A stretch of 64,000 nt of DNA from Cristatella mucedo (GCA_009760855.2 WPIO01000015.1:6104501-6168500), one strand, 5' to 3'. Counted from the stretch's first letter, positions 11,601 through 60,830 are shown. A program made the numbers and translations. The notes: a model not told the origin generated them from the letters alone.

Positions 11601-13600
11601 CGTGGAGCCCCTGGGATGGCCGAAAGGGAGGGGATGGTGCCCCCTTCTGACTTTCGCCCCTATACGCGTCACTGTTCGTGGGCAGTTCAGATTTGAAATT
11701 TTACATTGCCACGCATGCCGGCTCCCACTGTAACTGCTGAAGAAATCGACGTGGCCCTTGACCGAGCACCCCGAGTTGGCTGTTTAGCCGTGGGTGACAT
11801 CGGGAGCAAATGCCGAACTAGCTTGGCTCGCCTATGCTTGCTCACGTGCAGAGCACTAGCTGGCGTCTGAAGGCAGCTGATGAGCTAGCATTGATGGCTC
11901 GCCCCGCCTGCCGTTCTGAGTGCTCTCTTGAAGTATGCACACGCGAACTCGCTGGCTCCATAATCTCCTCCGTTCTATGTCAATCTCTCTGTACTACCTA
12001 TTTCTCTTGATACACCCACCTCTCTCACCTCGTTCTTTCTAGACGAAAATGTTTCAGCTATCATAATAAATGACCACATCGCTCATCGGTTTAACTCGCT
12101 TGTTAGGATGTGCGACTTTGTCGCCTCAAGATCGGTGAGCCATATCTTTTCTCAATCGGAGGATAAGGCAAGGCTTCACATCAATGTCAGCATCACAAGC
12201 GAAGCATTTCGGGATCGTTTAATTTTCCAGGATCACTAAATTGTCTGCATTCATACCGTTCTATCGATCGCGATACGAATCTAACTCAAGTTTGGTGCTA
12301 GGCTCAGTCTTGAGGACAGGGGAGCTAACTTTTGCTTATCGTCGATGCACATTTGAAGGTCATTTCAGCCGAACCCAATTTCAAATAGCATAGGCTAGGT
12401 GATTGAAAATGGCATCAGCTTTGCAATGTAATTTGCTTGTTCTGTGGATCCGAGTGGCGTCAAATGAGTATTAGAAATTAAGGACAGCTGGTGGGTGTAG
12501 TGTAGCTTTCAAGTCAGGGGTTGGTAGGAAACGTTGATATATGCTAAGAAAATTATCACTAATCAGTTGCAAATCTTTCTTGACCTCATTTTCAAGTATC
12601 TAGAACGAGATTTAGTTCTCTCAAGGAGCACATCAATTGTTCCATCACTGTCATTATTACTCATATTATAAAGATGTTCTCGTTCGGTGCTACTATATTA
12701 TTGCTACGTGCTCTTTGAAGAGCAAGAATTTAAAACTCTTACGTGTATTCATAGAGGGAAATTGATGGATGGAATGCATGTCGTGAGGAGTAGTAGGATG
12801 TTTAACTTTTCTTTTTAATGCCGAGTCAGGGGATTTCGCGAAGTTAGTCGGTCTAGAGCTCGAGGCTTAAGGTACACCGTGGACCGGAATCCTAATCTTC
12901 CCACGCTTTAGCGTCGGTTAAGCAGAGTGTGCAAATTCTACGTGACCATCGCTAGAACCAATATCATTAAGGAAGTTTGCAAGGAGCAACAAAGGCAATT
13001 GGACCTTGCAAACCCCGGATTTAGGGCATAGCTACCAGCCAGAGAGCTAGCGGCGAGGAAAGGAGAGGACCTAGTAATTTAGTAATCCGCATACGAGTTT
13101 CAGCAAGAGAAGGCTACTGGCGGTGCAGCAAAATAAGTAGGGCCGCTAGGGTATTAGAGGGATCACCTTGCCCGTTAAGGAAGCGCATAAAAAATATCTC
13201 TTTAGATGGGTTCTTGTCTGGGGCTACAGTACGTACTAATATGACACCTGACGACATCTGCGTACGCCAGATAAAAAGCACGGTCCTACCACAAAATCTC
13301 TGTTGACTTATAGCGGTTGAAATTGAATCACTGAATAATTAATGAATGAAATTAATTTCTCTGTCGCTGGAGCTCTAAGTCGTGATTGAATCCATGGATT
13401 TCTGGAGTCCCTATCGTCGTGCATTGCTGGCATTCTCATTTGGATGGCAGCAAGCTTTTTGAAATTCGAATAAACGGAAAATCAGATATCAGTTTTGATA
13501 CAACCTAGCATTTCTCGGAAATTAGAAGATCTAACCCTCAGAATGTGCACTACCAGCAAATAATCTCTTTCATCTTCGCAAAATCCGGGCGTTCTGTTCA
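11600..13600. other. Intergenic, no gene seen
   Basis: This 2-kb stretch upstream of the kinase gene has no supported ORF or splice pattern. A worn L2-A-like tail (GAACGAGATTTAGTTCTCTC) lies at about 12600-12680. Confidence 0.5.
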
Positions 13601-13609
13601 AAGATTACT

Positions 13610-13985
13610 TCAATAGATGGCCACTCAGCTCGTCAGTCAAGTCTGCCTACTTTCAGCTACGGTCCACTGCACAAATTCTAGCCTGATTACATGGACACAC
13701 TGCAGCCTAGCAAGTCTTTGCATTTACAATATTCAGACTAGACTTAATAGCTCCATTTTTGTTCATCCTCCGGCTGCCTGTGCTATACGATGTTTACAGG
13801 CACTGCGAAACTCTACAGCTGGACTTGTCTGTCGTGAACTTCGCACCCGTCACATTACACCACATCTCACAGACCTGGTCTAGCTATCCATCAAGCATAC
13901 GTCAACTTAAAAGTTCTGTCACTAACAGAAAGGTCCCTTATTTTTCTTGCTGTGGCCAACATATCCGAAGTATTTCCTAACACCC
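13610..13985 (+). mobile_element. Degenerate L2-A C-terminal fragment
   Basis: The plus strand preserves AIRCLQALRNSTAGLVCREL and ITPHLTDL. These match the VQNSAARLVCRERRSCHITP block of the L2-A ORF, with frameshifts. No tail is attached; the fragment runs towards the (GA)n tract. Confidence 0.6.
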
Positions 13986-14004
13986 ACAAGATATGTTGTA
14001 GAAG

Positions 14005-14029
14005 TGGAGAGAGAGTGAGAGAGAGAGCA

Positions 14030-14112
<83 letters not shown>

Positions 14113-14150
14113 GATAGATATAGAGAAATGGTGTGTGTGTGTGTGTGTGC
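14005..14150. repeat. (GA)n and (TG)n microsatellites
   Basis: A nearly pure (GA) tract of about 90 bp at 14020-14110 is followed by (GATA) and (GT)n. Apparent Ser-Leu-rich ORFs here are translations of the repeat. Confidence 0.95.
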
Positions 14151-14199
14151 ATGCGTGCGTGAGTGAGAAGAGATAACACATCAATCATATCATGAGTTG

Positions 14200-15125
14200 A
14201 GCGTGCCTCCTAAGAAACCAGGTGAGTTATTTCTACCGATAAAACTTATCAGACCGAGGAGTAGTCATTCAGACTGAGCCTGACATATTTGATCTCTGTG
14301 CTGCTGATAAGCATGTCCGTACTGAGAAGTCGGGTCGATAAGTAAGGTCAACTTGGACCCAAGGTCCTCGTCTGTTATGGAAAAAATTATGCTTATCGGA
14401 AGAAGCAGAGGAACACAGACCATTCGCGGCGTTATTGTAGCATGGCACAACTCTAGAATTACACTATGCTATCTCAAGCCTAAGGGTTTGCTCAGAACTA
14501 TTTTCGCTGCTTAAACAGTTTGGAGCTGCAAGCTCCGCCCGTTAATATAAAGCTTTTTGTAAATCCAGCTCCTTAATAGTGAAGATGGACCCCCAAAAAA
14601 GTCCCATGACAATCAAGTTAATTGACGCTATTGTTCATGCAGCACTCTGTATTCCATCCTGCTCCGTGCTCTCATACAATGCAGTCACAATCCAATGCAA
14701 TATCTTTCAATTTTAGTTCGACTGATATTTGTTCTACTAAATGGCATTAATCTGTAGTGGGTGTATTCTGTAAATTTGCGAGGGAAAGATTGAAAATGTG
14801 ACTGCAGATTTGTTTCGTCGAGTTCCACTATACTGTAATGTTATGATTGAAACGGTATTGTACCGGGATCGGGTATGCTTTTCTGCGTTTGGGATCTGGA
14901 TACAAATCGCATCTGAAGCCGAATGCAAAGCTACCCAGGGTTCTTTTAAAAGGGAATGTATTTGGGCGAGGGACCACTCCCGTTTCAGCCGACAAGAAAT
15001 CTTTCTGTACTCGCGTCGGATGGTCTTAAAACGTCCTGCGTTTTCAAAATTGTCTGTTCGAAGAATTAAGTAGGAGCCTCAACCGGTGGAGTGTAATCCT
15101 CGAGAAGATCTGAGGTCTTCCACCA
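14200..15125. other. Intergenic, no gene seen
   Basis: Only short ORFs without recognisable domains are present. I see no repeat signature strong enough to name. Confidence 0.45.
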
Positions 15126-15129
15126 TTAA

Positions 15130-15865
15130 GAATAATAATAATAACAGAAAGCATTACCAAATTATTGGTGGTAACATCCGCAAGTAGTAGGCACAGTGTA
15201 AGCAGGCCTATGTACACGAAGGACAAATCACAAGGAACCGCTATAAGCTGTAATAAAAAGACTTTTTAAGTTTATTTTTAAATGTCGTCATGTCAGGGGA
15301 AGTTGTGACGTGCGTCGGGAGGAAGCTTCAGGCTTTAGGAGCATACGAACTAAAGACACGGTCTCCAAAGGTTTTGAGGTTACAAGGTATAGCTAAATGA
15401 TTCGAGTCAGAATAGCGGTTTGTACGATTCTTCGCCTGGTGGGTGAGTAGTCCTAATAGGTAAGCTGGAGCCATAGAATGAAGGGAACTAAAAGTAAGTG
15501 GCAGAACCTTGAAATCGTTACGCTGCTTGAGCGGGAGCCAGTACAGGTCGGCGAGTAGTGGTGTGATGGGGCAACTTCGACGTTCACGACAGACAAGTGT
15601 AGCTGCAGAACTTTGCACCAACTGTAAGCGCATGATTGCACACGCCGGTAGACCGGTAAGCAGTGAGTTACAGCAGTTGAGATAGTATGTTTTTCATGCA
15701 TGGCCCCATTCGGATGCAGTATCCCTGTCTAGGCAAGCCCGAATTTTAGCAATGCTATGTAGCGGAAAGTAGGCAGGCTTGACTGTGGAGCTGATGTGGT
15801 CGTCTAATGAAAGGTCACTTGGGAGCAGGACATCCAGTTTACGTGCAGATTCAAGCCACACAAGA
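15130..15865 (-). mobile_element. L2-A subfamily LINE, 5'-truncated
   Basis: The minus strand carries LVQSSAATLVCRERRSCPIT and LLADLYWLPLKQRNDFKVL followed by the C-terminal blocks, with frameshifts. The 3' UTR variant (GAAAGCATTACCAAATTATTGGTGG) also occurs near 43.9 kb, which defines a subfamily. Confidence 0.8.
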
Positions 15866-16078
15866 CTTAACCAACCACCAGTACTTCATTCCTAATAAGA
15901 AGAACTGTTCATAGATCGAGGTCTTCTCCGTAGGCCCTCTGAAGGAACGTTACGACGTTTCTTGCGGCAAGCTCGCTCAGCTGCTGGGTGGATCGCCAGA
16001 ACATTGACTAGAAGAAAGGCAGCTTGCTTTCCAAAGGCACCTCAGCAATTCAACAGTGCGAAGCCATCACACCCTGGC

Positions 16079-16232
16079 TCTTAGGTCAGGTGTAAGTGAT
16101 CGCTCTTCACAATTCAGGTCGTGGGTTCGAGTCCTTCAGTGGGCGATGATCCTATTTTTGCCCACCGCAAGCGGTGGTGATAGCTGTTAAGGGTCTTCTT
16201 CCGCTATATTAATAAGGCTTTTGAATCAGCTA
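16079..16232 (+). mobile_element. SINE-2
   Basis: Box-B-like GGTCGTGGGTTCGAGTCC is followed by GTGGGCGATGATCC, CACCGCAAGCGGTGGTGATAG and the end AATAAGGCTTTTGAATCAGC. It runs directly into a CA-rich microsatellite. Confidence 0.75.
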
Positions 16233-16324
16233 ACACACACACACACACTTACAGACACATACTTACACACACACACACATACACACTCACTCACAGGCAT
16301 ACGTGCACGCAATCACTCATACAT

Positions 16325-16372
<48 letters not shown>

Positions 16373-16400
16373 GCATACACACATGCACGCGCATATACTC
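16233..16400. repeat. (CA)n/(CG)n compound microsatellite
   Basis: Several CACA runs are present with a longer (CA)16 tract and a short (GC)n block at about 16358-16372. The Thr/His-rich reading frames across it are repeat artefacts. Confidence 0.9.
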
Positions 16401-16699
16401 CTCTTCCCATCTCACCTCACACTCTCTCTCTCCCTTAAGGGGCTGCCATTCAGCGGGCTCTCCGCCTGGCCTCACCGTTGTGACCAGGTTGAAGGACACC
16501 ACTCTCAGACTTCGCCTATGACACTACTCTTAGACTTTGCCTATGAAAACTTCCTACTTACCTCGCATCACTCCTTGCTAGAACTCGAATGCACAAGAAA
16601 ATGCGCTGCGGAAGCCAGGGTCGCAGCAATCTTCTCACTCTTAACCACTAACCAGGACACTCAGAATGAGTTTAAACCATCCGCAAGTATGAAGAAGAC

Positions 16700-17537
16700 T
16701 CATAGACAGCCTATGTTTTGATGCACTGCTAAAACCCGCCAGTAAAGGTATTGAGAAAGTAAGACGTGTAGCTTAGGTCCGTGTCCGGTTCCGGCATCGT
16801 TGTCGGTCAAGGACTTCCTTGAAATCCTACATCTATGATCGGGCGAGTCTGGCTCAAGGTTAAGGACGTCAGTAGCTAAGTTTATCTATGGCGGCGGTCG
16901 GATAGTAACGAGCGTCAGCTACCCACGCCATCGCCAACGCATTCGTTTTCCGCTATGAGAAGGTGCGTTTATTGTGAAAATGCATGAGAATTTGATTATA
17001 AATAGTGTTCTTAAGTCAAAATTTTTATTAGCAGCTTGCCACCACAACAGGAGTCTGCTTTGGTGAGCTAGCCGCAGGGCTATCCGGTTAGTTCGTTGAG
17101 GCCGGTCGGACAGGTCGATTACAACAACTAAATCAGTGAATACTATGAATATTGTCACTGAGAGTTTCCAGAATTAACAGTCTCATGCTAAGCTGCTTGG
17201 CTGTTAAGAGGTTCTTGCAGGTGCTCGATTAGCTAAGACTAGTTACCAGGCCTACTGCCGGGGAGATACCTTATCTTGACCGCTGTACATTTTAAATGCT
17301 ATTTTATATGCATTATATATAAATATATATGCGCGGATCAGACTTGGAAATTTAGGATCATGTAAGCAAGCATATTGTTTTATTGGAACAGTAGACGACC
17401 CCAAAACTATAATGATACCACTGCTGATGGCAACGAAGTACCTGGCCGGTATTGCTTCAATGAGCGCTAGAGGCATTAGCGATAGAAGCGTGGGAATACG
17501 CTACTTGATCAGAGAAACTGGGGAACGAAGGAAATGA

Positions 17538-17575
<38 letters not shown>

Positions 17576-18240
17576 AAGAGAGAACGAGCTGTTGACTTGG
17601 GTGCCTGCCCGCTTTTATACTGAAAGTTATAATTTCACCATTACTTAGTCCATACAGATTTTTGAGAGTGAGTTCTTAACAATTTAATGAGTCCGAGTGT
17701 TCTAGAAAGATAATACAAAATAAAGTAAGCATTGGCTGATTTAAAAGCCTCGTTTGTAGAGCAGGAGAAGAGCCCTAGCTGCTATCACCCCGCTTGCAGC
17801 ATTCAAGAAATAGTTTAGTTCTGCAGGACTTAAACCTGCTGCCTGGCCGTGAAGAGCGAACACATTATTATTAGGCTAAGACAATGTCAGCCCTTGATAT
17901 TCCTCAGCGGACAGGCTGCCACTTTATGTTAAGGAGCGCTTGATGGGGGAGGGGCAAGCCTCGTGGCCAGGAAATTCAATTGCTTGCGGCCATAAGTTCA
18001 GTTTATGCTGCCAACAGTCGACTGCACCTCTTTCAATCCGTTTTAATGTTGTGTAAAAATTCAGGGTCTGAATTAACCTCTTTCGGAAAGTTGTTCCTGC
18101 TTACTTTGACCGAGCTCTTGATTATTGGGATATTACTCAAGTTGATTCCTGAGGTTTGTGGCCTCCGATGCTACATTGAGCATTCCGAAAATGTTTTCAC
18201 AGCCACTCATACATAACTTGATGATGTAGGAAAATGCTCT
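16700..18240. other. Intergenic, no gene seen
   Basis: It includes a (GA)n tract at 17545-17580 and a SINE-2 piece on the minus strand at 17822-17885. A hydrophobic ORF at 17980-18216 has no supporting splice or family evidence. Confidence 0.4.
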
Positions 18241-18294
18241 CCCAATAGCACGTACGCGAAAGCAGACAGAATACCGAAGCTGGCTCGCAACGAC

Positions 18295-18523
18295 GTGTGC
18301 TCTCCCAGGCGCCTACAGCGCTCCCGAAAGCAGCCGCTTACCTCCCCTACGCCGGCCTTCCAACGCTCCTTTGCTCCCTCCTCATGCTCATCCCCGTGGG
18401 TCAGCGGGAGGACAAAGCCGTTCAAGCTACAGCCGCTAGACCCCAGCGGAGGATATCGGTCTGCCTGCACCCGCTGCAGACGTACCCCATGATCACGCAC
18501 AAAACTACAGATGATCTACTCTG
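18295..18523 (+). other. GC-rich coding-like patch
   Basis: After a CTCTCCCAG acceptor-like site the plus strand is open for about 70 codons to TGA at 18523. It includes a hydrophobic block (GLPTLLCSLLMLIPVG) followed by a basic/polar region. It might be an early exon of the plus-strand gene candidate just downstream. Nothing ties it to that gene, and I do not recognise it. Confidence 0.2.
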
Positions 18524-18897
18524 AGCACGGAGCTTCACACTTTTTTTTTATAGAAACAATTTCTGTTGATGGCCCTTCGGTTTCTTAAACTTGCCAATTG
18601 CAGCAGCTACCTAGACCTGTTAATGACCAGACAGCTCGTTTGAGAACTGGCTACCGACAGAAATGCATTTCTGAGTACTTTTTTTATAAGAACTCTTGGC
18701 ATGACTGCATGCTCTTGTAAGCTTGGCGACTTGAAAAAAGCACCTAATTTGAGTCCTTCGGCTGGAACAGCTCTTGGCTGCCTTCTAATCTGTCGTTTCC
18801 AGCCTAGCGAGGGGCTGATAGTCGTTTGCTTGTCTGGTAATTGGTTACCAATCAAGGATCAATCAAGGACCTGCATAAGAATTCATTTACAGGTCAA

Positions 18898-18972
18898 GTA
18901 AAAAATAGTTTATTTATATAGCACTCTAAAAGAACTTAATCTCTTTTTTTGCGCTTTCCATTTGCCACAGGG
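18898..18972 (-). mobile_element. SINE-1 / L2-A-type tail fragment
   Basis: The minus strand reads AATGGAAAGCGC, then GAGATTAAGTTCTTTTAGAG, then TGCTATATAAATAAAC. This is an isolated copy of the shared tail. Confidence 0.55.
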
Positions 18973-19032
18973 CTGAAGATTGCCTGCTGAAGTTGTCTTC
19001 CATATCCATATGTACGGTCACGCCAGACCTTT

Positions 19033-19308
19033 ATGAGTCAGCCTCAAAAAGTTACGTCCCGAAAGCTCTACACGGACGTTGAGCAAGTAATCTTGTCTTG
19101 TACTCAATTAAAGTTGTGGCACCGTAAGCAGAATATAAGGGTAATAGTAAATAATAACTCAGGCGATATAAGCGAAAAGATGCTGCCGTTTTTCACGGTT
19201 AGTCCTCTAGCTCACGGATCAATAGTCGCTTGCCACTTTCTCGTGCCATCGTATCATGTGCTATGTGAGCTATGTCAAAGTAATTGCCAAACTCGAATAA
19301 ATAAGTAA
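19033..19308 (+). other. Coding-like ORF, unknown
   Basis: An ATG opens 91 codons of well-mixed composition, ending CELCQSNCQTRINK before a stop. It lies upstream of the transmembrane exon on the same strand and could belong to that gene. There is no domain I recognise and no clear splice donor. It may be chance. Confidence 0.25.
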
Positions 19309-19487
19309 AGGTCAAGTAATTAATCGAGTATACTCAGGCAAGAGTTTGACAATATTCTATGCCTGCCACGTGTTATGAGGTAGTGAACCGTATGCACGTA
19401 TACCTGAAGGATCGAAGAAAACGGGGTAAGCTTTTCTGCCCTGAAATGCTGGAACTAACAACAAACAGGCCTAGAATTATGCCCATG

Positions 19488-19628
19488 CACACAAGGTGCT
19501 CGAACTTTACGACCCAAGTCGCGGGTTAGAGTCCTGCTGCGGGAAATTCTTATTGCCCACTGCAGGCGTGACTGATAGACGCAAGGCTCTTCTGCCCGAT
19601 ATATAAATTATGCTGTTAAATAAGCCAA
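19488..19628 (+). mobile_element. SINE-2
   Basis: Box-B-like AGTCGCGGGTTAGAGTCC is followed by TGCTGCGGGAAATTC, the body with AAGGCTCTTCTGCCCGATATA and the end GCTGTTAAATAAGCC. Confidence 0.7.
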
Positions 19629-19719
19629 CCTTTATTTTAATTACCGCTCGGACGTCCGATCTCAGCTTGTTCGGTGTTATCTGGATCATCAAGGCATGCC
19701 GTCTCGCTCGGCTTTGTAG

Positions 19720-19845
19720 ATGGTTTCCTCGACGGCGACTCCGACGTTGAACGCCCAATTTCCAGTTGCAGCTATCGTGATAATCGCCGTCGGGGGCTAT
19801 TTGGTAATCGTGCTTATCATATTGTCGGTGCGACAATGTTTAACG
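19720..19845 (+). CDS. Candidate exon with a transmembrane helix (unknown gene)
   Basis: The exon follows GCTTTGTAG and reads 42 codons to a GTAAGC donor at 19846, in phase 0. A 23-residue hydrophobic helix (AAIVIIAVGGYLVIVLIILS) is preceded by a Ser/Thr-rich stretch and followed by VRQC. That looks like a single-pass membrane segment with a short basic stop-transfer. The first codon is ATG, so this could also be the true start, but an acceptor directly before it suggests an internal exon. The next exon joins in phase 0. I do not recognise the protein. Confidence 0.45.
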
Positions 19846-19927
19846 GTAAGCAATCTCAAGTGAATGTTGGATTGGCTGTTGGTGCGACGCCTATAACATT
19901 CCTAAACGGTTTCCTGTAACGCTATAG

Positions 19928-20083
19928 GCACGTGGAATATGTGTGACAGAGAGTGGAAAAAGCTGCTGTGCTGACAATGAAACGTGCGAAAAGCGCTGCA
20001 CAGAATTCTGCCTTATGTCGTTTTGTGATTGTCAGTCACCAAACTGTACCGCCTGCATCGATGCAATGTGTCCCAAGAGACAG
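19928..20083 (+). CDS. Candidate cysteine-rich exon (same unknown gene)
   Basis: The exon is bounded by an ATAG acceptor and a GTAAGA donor and is open in phase 0 at both ends (52 codons), matching the transmembrane exon upstream. It has 11 cysteines, with motifs SGKSCCADNETCEKRC and FCDCQSPNCTACIDAMCPK. The pattern could be a disulfide-rich extracellular module, a metal-binding module, or a palmitoylated cytosolic tail if the helix upstream is C-terminal. HAP2/GCS1 was considered because it has cysteine clusters beside a membrane helix, but no diagnostic motif was found. Confidence 0.5.
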
Positions 20084-20386
20084 GTAAGACGTGTTGTCTG
20101 GCACGGCTACGTATATGCAATATGCTTTCGGTTTCCGCGTAGTTGGCAAGGGATGTGATTGATAGCTGTATAATAATAGACGTGTCCAAATGCATGTACA
20201 TATATCTCCGAACCCATCGCACCAAGCGTATTATAAGGCCTTTCCTCTATTGGATCACCATTAGCAGGAAGAAAGTGTAGCTTGATCGAAAGTAGCTTCC
20301 CTTTTTTGGGCAAATAACGCTCTTTTCTTCTGCAAAGGGAGGCACATGTGTGGTTGACATTGGGATTTGAAATTGTTGTTTCTTAG

Positions 20387-20617
20387 AAAACTGAGGCATC
20401 TCGGAGATGCCAGGACAAATTTATCAGCTGCACAGTGACACCCAAATCTAATGCTTTAAGTACGGCATACTCACATGGCAAGAGCCAAGGGCCACAACAA
20501 AACAATGGCATGTACCCAGGAAGATCTAATACCTATGGCTGCTATTTAGGATGCATACGTCCCTGCACCACTAGCAATATAGCCCTTCCCGATTCTTCAG
20601 CAAGCGCCACGCTTTAG
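20387..20617 (+). CDS. Candidate further exon of the Cys-rich gene
   Basis: A TTGTTGTTTCTTAG acceptor opens a phase-0 frame starting KTEASRRCQDKFISCTVTP. It is open to TAG at 20615-20617 and could be the terminal exon. An alternative donor GTACGG near 20459 would let transcription continue to the cysteine-dense segment at 20.86 kb. The two options cannot be decided by eye. Confidence 0.3.
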   Translation, partial: KTEASRRCQDKFISCTVTPKSNALSTAYSHGKSQGPQQNNGMYPGRSNTYGCYLGCIRPCTTSNIALPDSSASATL

Positions 20618-20807
20618 AGTCACGGTGCAAGGTATCACTAGCATGCTGGGATTCTTCACGGTTTAGTTTATTACTGAGGGCATCTCTCTATCAGTGCTGC
20701 AAACTTTCTTGCTTCTTTCCTCGAATAAAATTCCTGTTTGTAAGCTAAAATTCAAACGACTAGTACATTCTCCCTCATTGTGGACATCGAAGACTACATT
20801 GAGTTTA

Positions 20808-21035
20808 GCAACCCGAGAGTTGGCACTGGCTTGAGCTCCCTGAAGATGAAGCTCTTTCGCTTTTGCAGAACATCAACTTCACCGACGTGGTCACGTGCCA
20901 GCCGTGCCGGCAGCGATGCTGTACTGACGGCTGCCAGTGCGGTAGCTGCAATTGCAACTGCAACTGTGACTGTCAGAATATCAACTGCCTTTGCTTCGAA
21001 TGCAAGTCGGGCGACGATGCGCCAGAGACACAGTG
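20808..21035 (+). CDS. Candidate CxCxC-rich exon
   Basis: The plus frame from CAACCCGAG at about 20810 or from the TTTTGCAG acceptor at about 20869 runs to a GTGAGA donor near 21034. The core is VVTCQPCRQRCCTDGCQC followed by GSCNCNCNCDCQ and NINCLCFECKSG, giving 14 cysteines in 36 residues. An overlapping frame (VDIEDYIEFSNPRVGTGLSS) just upstream is also coding-like, so the true structure is unresolved. The cysteine spacing suggests a metal-binding or disulfide-packed segment. Membership in the same gene as the 19.7-20.1 kb exons is inference. Confidence 0.4.
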
Positions 21036-21141
21036 AGAGTCCAGGGAGGCTTCCGATGAAGCACTCTATTGAATTACCCTGTAAAGTGGTCTTTCGCATG
21101 CACGGTCTGCATGGTGGTGCCAGGTGCTCTTACGGTTGCAT

Positions 21142-22173
21142 CAGCGTGACGTGACAACAGCGGACGCCTTCGCATTCCAGCAGAGCCCTCGTGGCAGTGC
21201 AGAGCCCTGCTTTGCTTACATTACTTTGCTACTGGGGCCGCCTAACTACACAGCTGGTTCGGACAAGTCCGTCCCACTAACAGTGCGTCTTAAAAGAGGG
21301 ACTTGGTCACGTACGGCCCGCACCATTCCTGATGTGTACAGCGTTAGGAAAGCTGAATTGCCTTTACTACACTCGTGCTTAATGCGTGGGTCAGCTTTGA
21401 CGGCAATGCGTGCGAATTTGCACAAGCAGCCATGGAAACAAAAACTATGCTATGTGCCCAGACAGACAAGCCCGATTTTCTACATACAGCTTTAAGCGTT
21501 GGTTTGTGTAGTGATTACACGATTTTGCACAAACCTGCATGTCTGTGTGAATGAGATGCTGGCCCTCCATGCGGCCATCAAATCAGTTGGAAAAACGCAA
21601 CCGACAAATGCACGTGTCCATCGACGAGCGCAAGCTCACCTGGCGCATATGGTGCATTTGGTGACGGTCAAATGTCCTCAGAGTAGCATTGTGACTGGAA
21701 TGCATAGTCGGGGACAATTATTTTATTAGCTTTTTTCTCGCTTAACTATTGCATCGACGCTTGGTCGGGGAACACCCTATATCGGCATGCTTGAAGAGCA
21801 TCCCAGCATCCTCTCAGCCAGCGCCTTACTCGATGCTGCCGTCAACATCCGTTTGTGGCAGCAAGCGGTCAAGCAGGTAATGGCTAAAACGCGTGGCACG
21901 AAAAGGTATGCCAGTTGGAAGGGAGGCACAAGGAGGAGGAGGTCAGATGCTGATCTTCTGCTTCAGTCGCAACGCAAGCACTTGGAGTCGCTCACTGCTT
22001 TGGTCGTCCAAAGTCTTCAGAAGGCAGAGCAGACTCTTTTTGAAGTCCCCGGCTATGTAGAATTGTCTACAGAAGAAAGTAGGAGCAGCAACTTGCTGCC
22101 ATCCAGGCAGCAACGAATGCAAGTGAAATGCAATTCTTGCGGTACCCCTGAAACGACTCCCAGAAAGGTCTAA
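21142..22173 (+). other. Coding-like frames of unknown gene
   Basis: Several open plus-strand stretches have protein-like composition. One at about 21120-21350 contains EPCFAYITLLLGPPNYTAG and VPLTVRLKRGTW. One at about 21390-21560 contains LNAWVSFDGNACEFAQ. One at 21787-22173 contains AVNIRLWQQAVKQ and a helix-prone QRKHLESLTALVVQSLQKAE, and ends in a stop. They may be exons of the Cys-rich gene candidate or a separate gene, but phases do not link cleanly. No family is recognised. Confidence 0.3.
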
Positions 22174-22394
22174 CTGTGCTCCTCGATAAGCAGTCAAAAG
22201 AATTATCAGCATATTCGCATGCCAGCCAAATGCTTGTGGTAGAAAGCAAAAGCTTGAAGCAGCAACTTTCCAATAGCCAAGCACAAGGATGAGCAATGTT
22301 CAGCCTAGTGCTAATGCCGTTCCCTTTTCGACAGGCTTCAACAAAAACGAGGTGTCCGCAGCTGGACAGGCAGCTCGGCTGCTTGCCTATATTG

Positions 22395-22555
22395 GGTAAG
22401 GCGGTTGCTTTTCACGACCTCTGACCCAAAGTCGTGGGTTCGAATCCTGCTGTTGTGGGCGATCCTTTATTGCCGCTGCAAGCGTTGGTGATAAAGCCTT
22501 TAAGGCTCTTCTGCCGCTATACTAAACGATGGTGGCATGCAAGCTAGCATTTTTT
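22395..22555 (+). mobile_element. SINE-2
   Basis: The head is GGGTAAGGCGGTTGC, then AAGTCGTGGGTTCGAATCC (box B), GTGGGCGATCC, GTTGGTGATAAAGCC and GGCTCTTCTGCCGCTATAC. It ends in a poly-T stretch. Confidence 0.8.
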
Positions 22556-22634
22556 TAATTGTCGAAGGCGATCGAGCGGCCTTGGCCGTGATACCACTTA
22601 CGATACCTCACTAGCAGCCACTAAAAATCAGTTA

Positions 22635-22790
22635 AGAAAAATAAAAACATTCATCTATAGCCCCCTAAGATAACTAAATCACTATTCAGGCACTTAACAT
22701 GTGCCACGGAGCTCGATCATAAAATAAATTCACACTGACCTTGGTCGAGAGCCCTTAACCCCTGGGCCAAACCAGTGTTGCATTTCAAAA
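22635..22790 (-). mobile_element. SINE-1
   Basis: The minus strand reads GGCCCAGGGGTTAAGGGCTC (box A), then CGACCAAGGTC, then the body. The shared tail AAGTGCCTGAATAGTGATT, then ATCTTAGGGGGCTATA, closes it. Confidence 0.65.
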
Positions 22791-23115
22791 GATGCTAAAT
22801 CAAAGGTAGGCTTGGCATGGTACACTCCTCTGGACTGCTGTCAAAATCACAAAGAGCTCGTATTCTTTGGGAACCTTTTAGAAACCAATTAAGTCGGAGA
22901 AAAATAGGAATGTGCCAAACTTGGCAGTTAGCCAGAGACAAAAATTGTATGCAGTGCGAACAAGCAACCTTTCAGGTCAGCATTGACATACAAATGGAAC
23001 TAGCCTTTACAGAAACCTAAAGAGAGGGTACATAGAGGGCCCATAAACCAAATGGCTCGGCCATCATCTCACTCACTCAAGTAATAGCTGACTGCCGATC
23101 AGCAAATGCCCAAAC

Positions 23116-60740
<37,625 letters not shown>

Positions 60741-60830
60741 GGTCTGCCGCCTCTAACTGTGCTCCCACCATTCTTAATTCATTTCGTCCCAGATATCCCA
60801 GCTGCACCACCCCCTCTTCTGACTAATAAT
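60741..60830 (-). promoter_or_regulatory. ERCC6L presumed 5' UTR/promoter
   Basis: The 90 bp between the candidate start codon and an L2-A tail are the only non-repeat sequence directly upstream. I see no clear TATA box. Assignment is positional only. Confidence 0.25.

Noticed and set aside
14005-14190. Ser-Leu-rich ORFs over 80 codons (also at 30.3, 34.2, 52.3 and 54.7 kb)
   Set aside because: They are translations of (GA/CT)n microsatellites and are open only because the repeat lacks stops.
19720-20083. HAP2/GCS1 gamete fusogen
   Set aside because: Cysteine clusters beside a membrane helix suggested it, but none of its diagnostic ectodomain motifs could be found.
20794-21099. Ala/Val-rich minus-strand ORF with a membrane-like appearance
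   Set aside because: It is the antisense reading of the CxCxC frame; splice signals and composition favour the plus strand.
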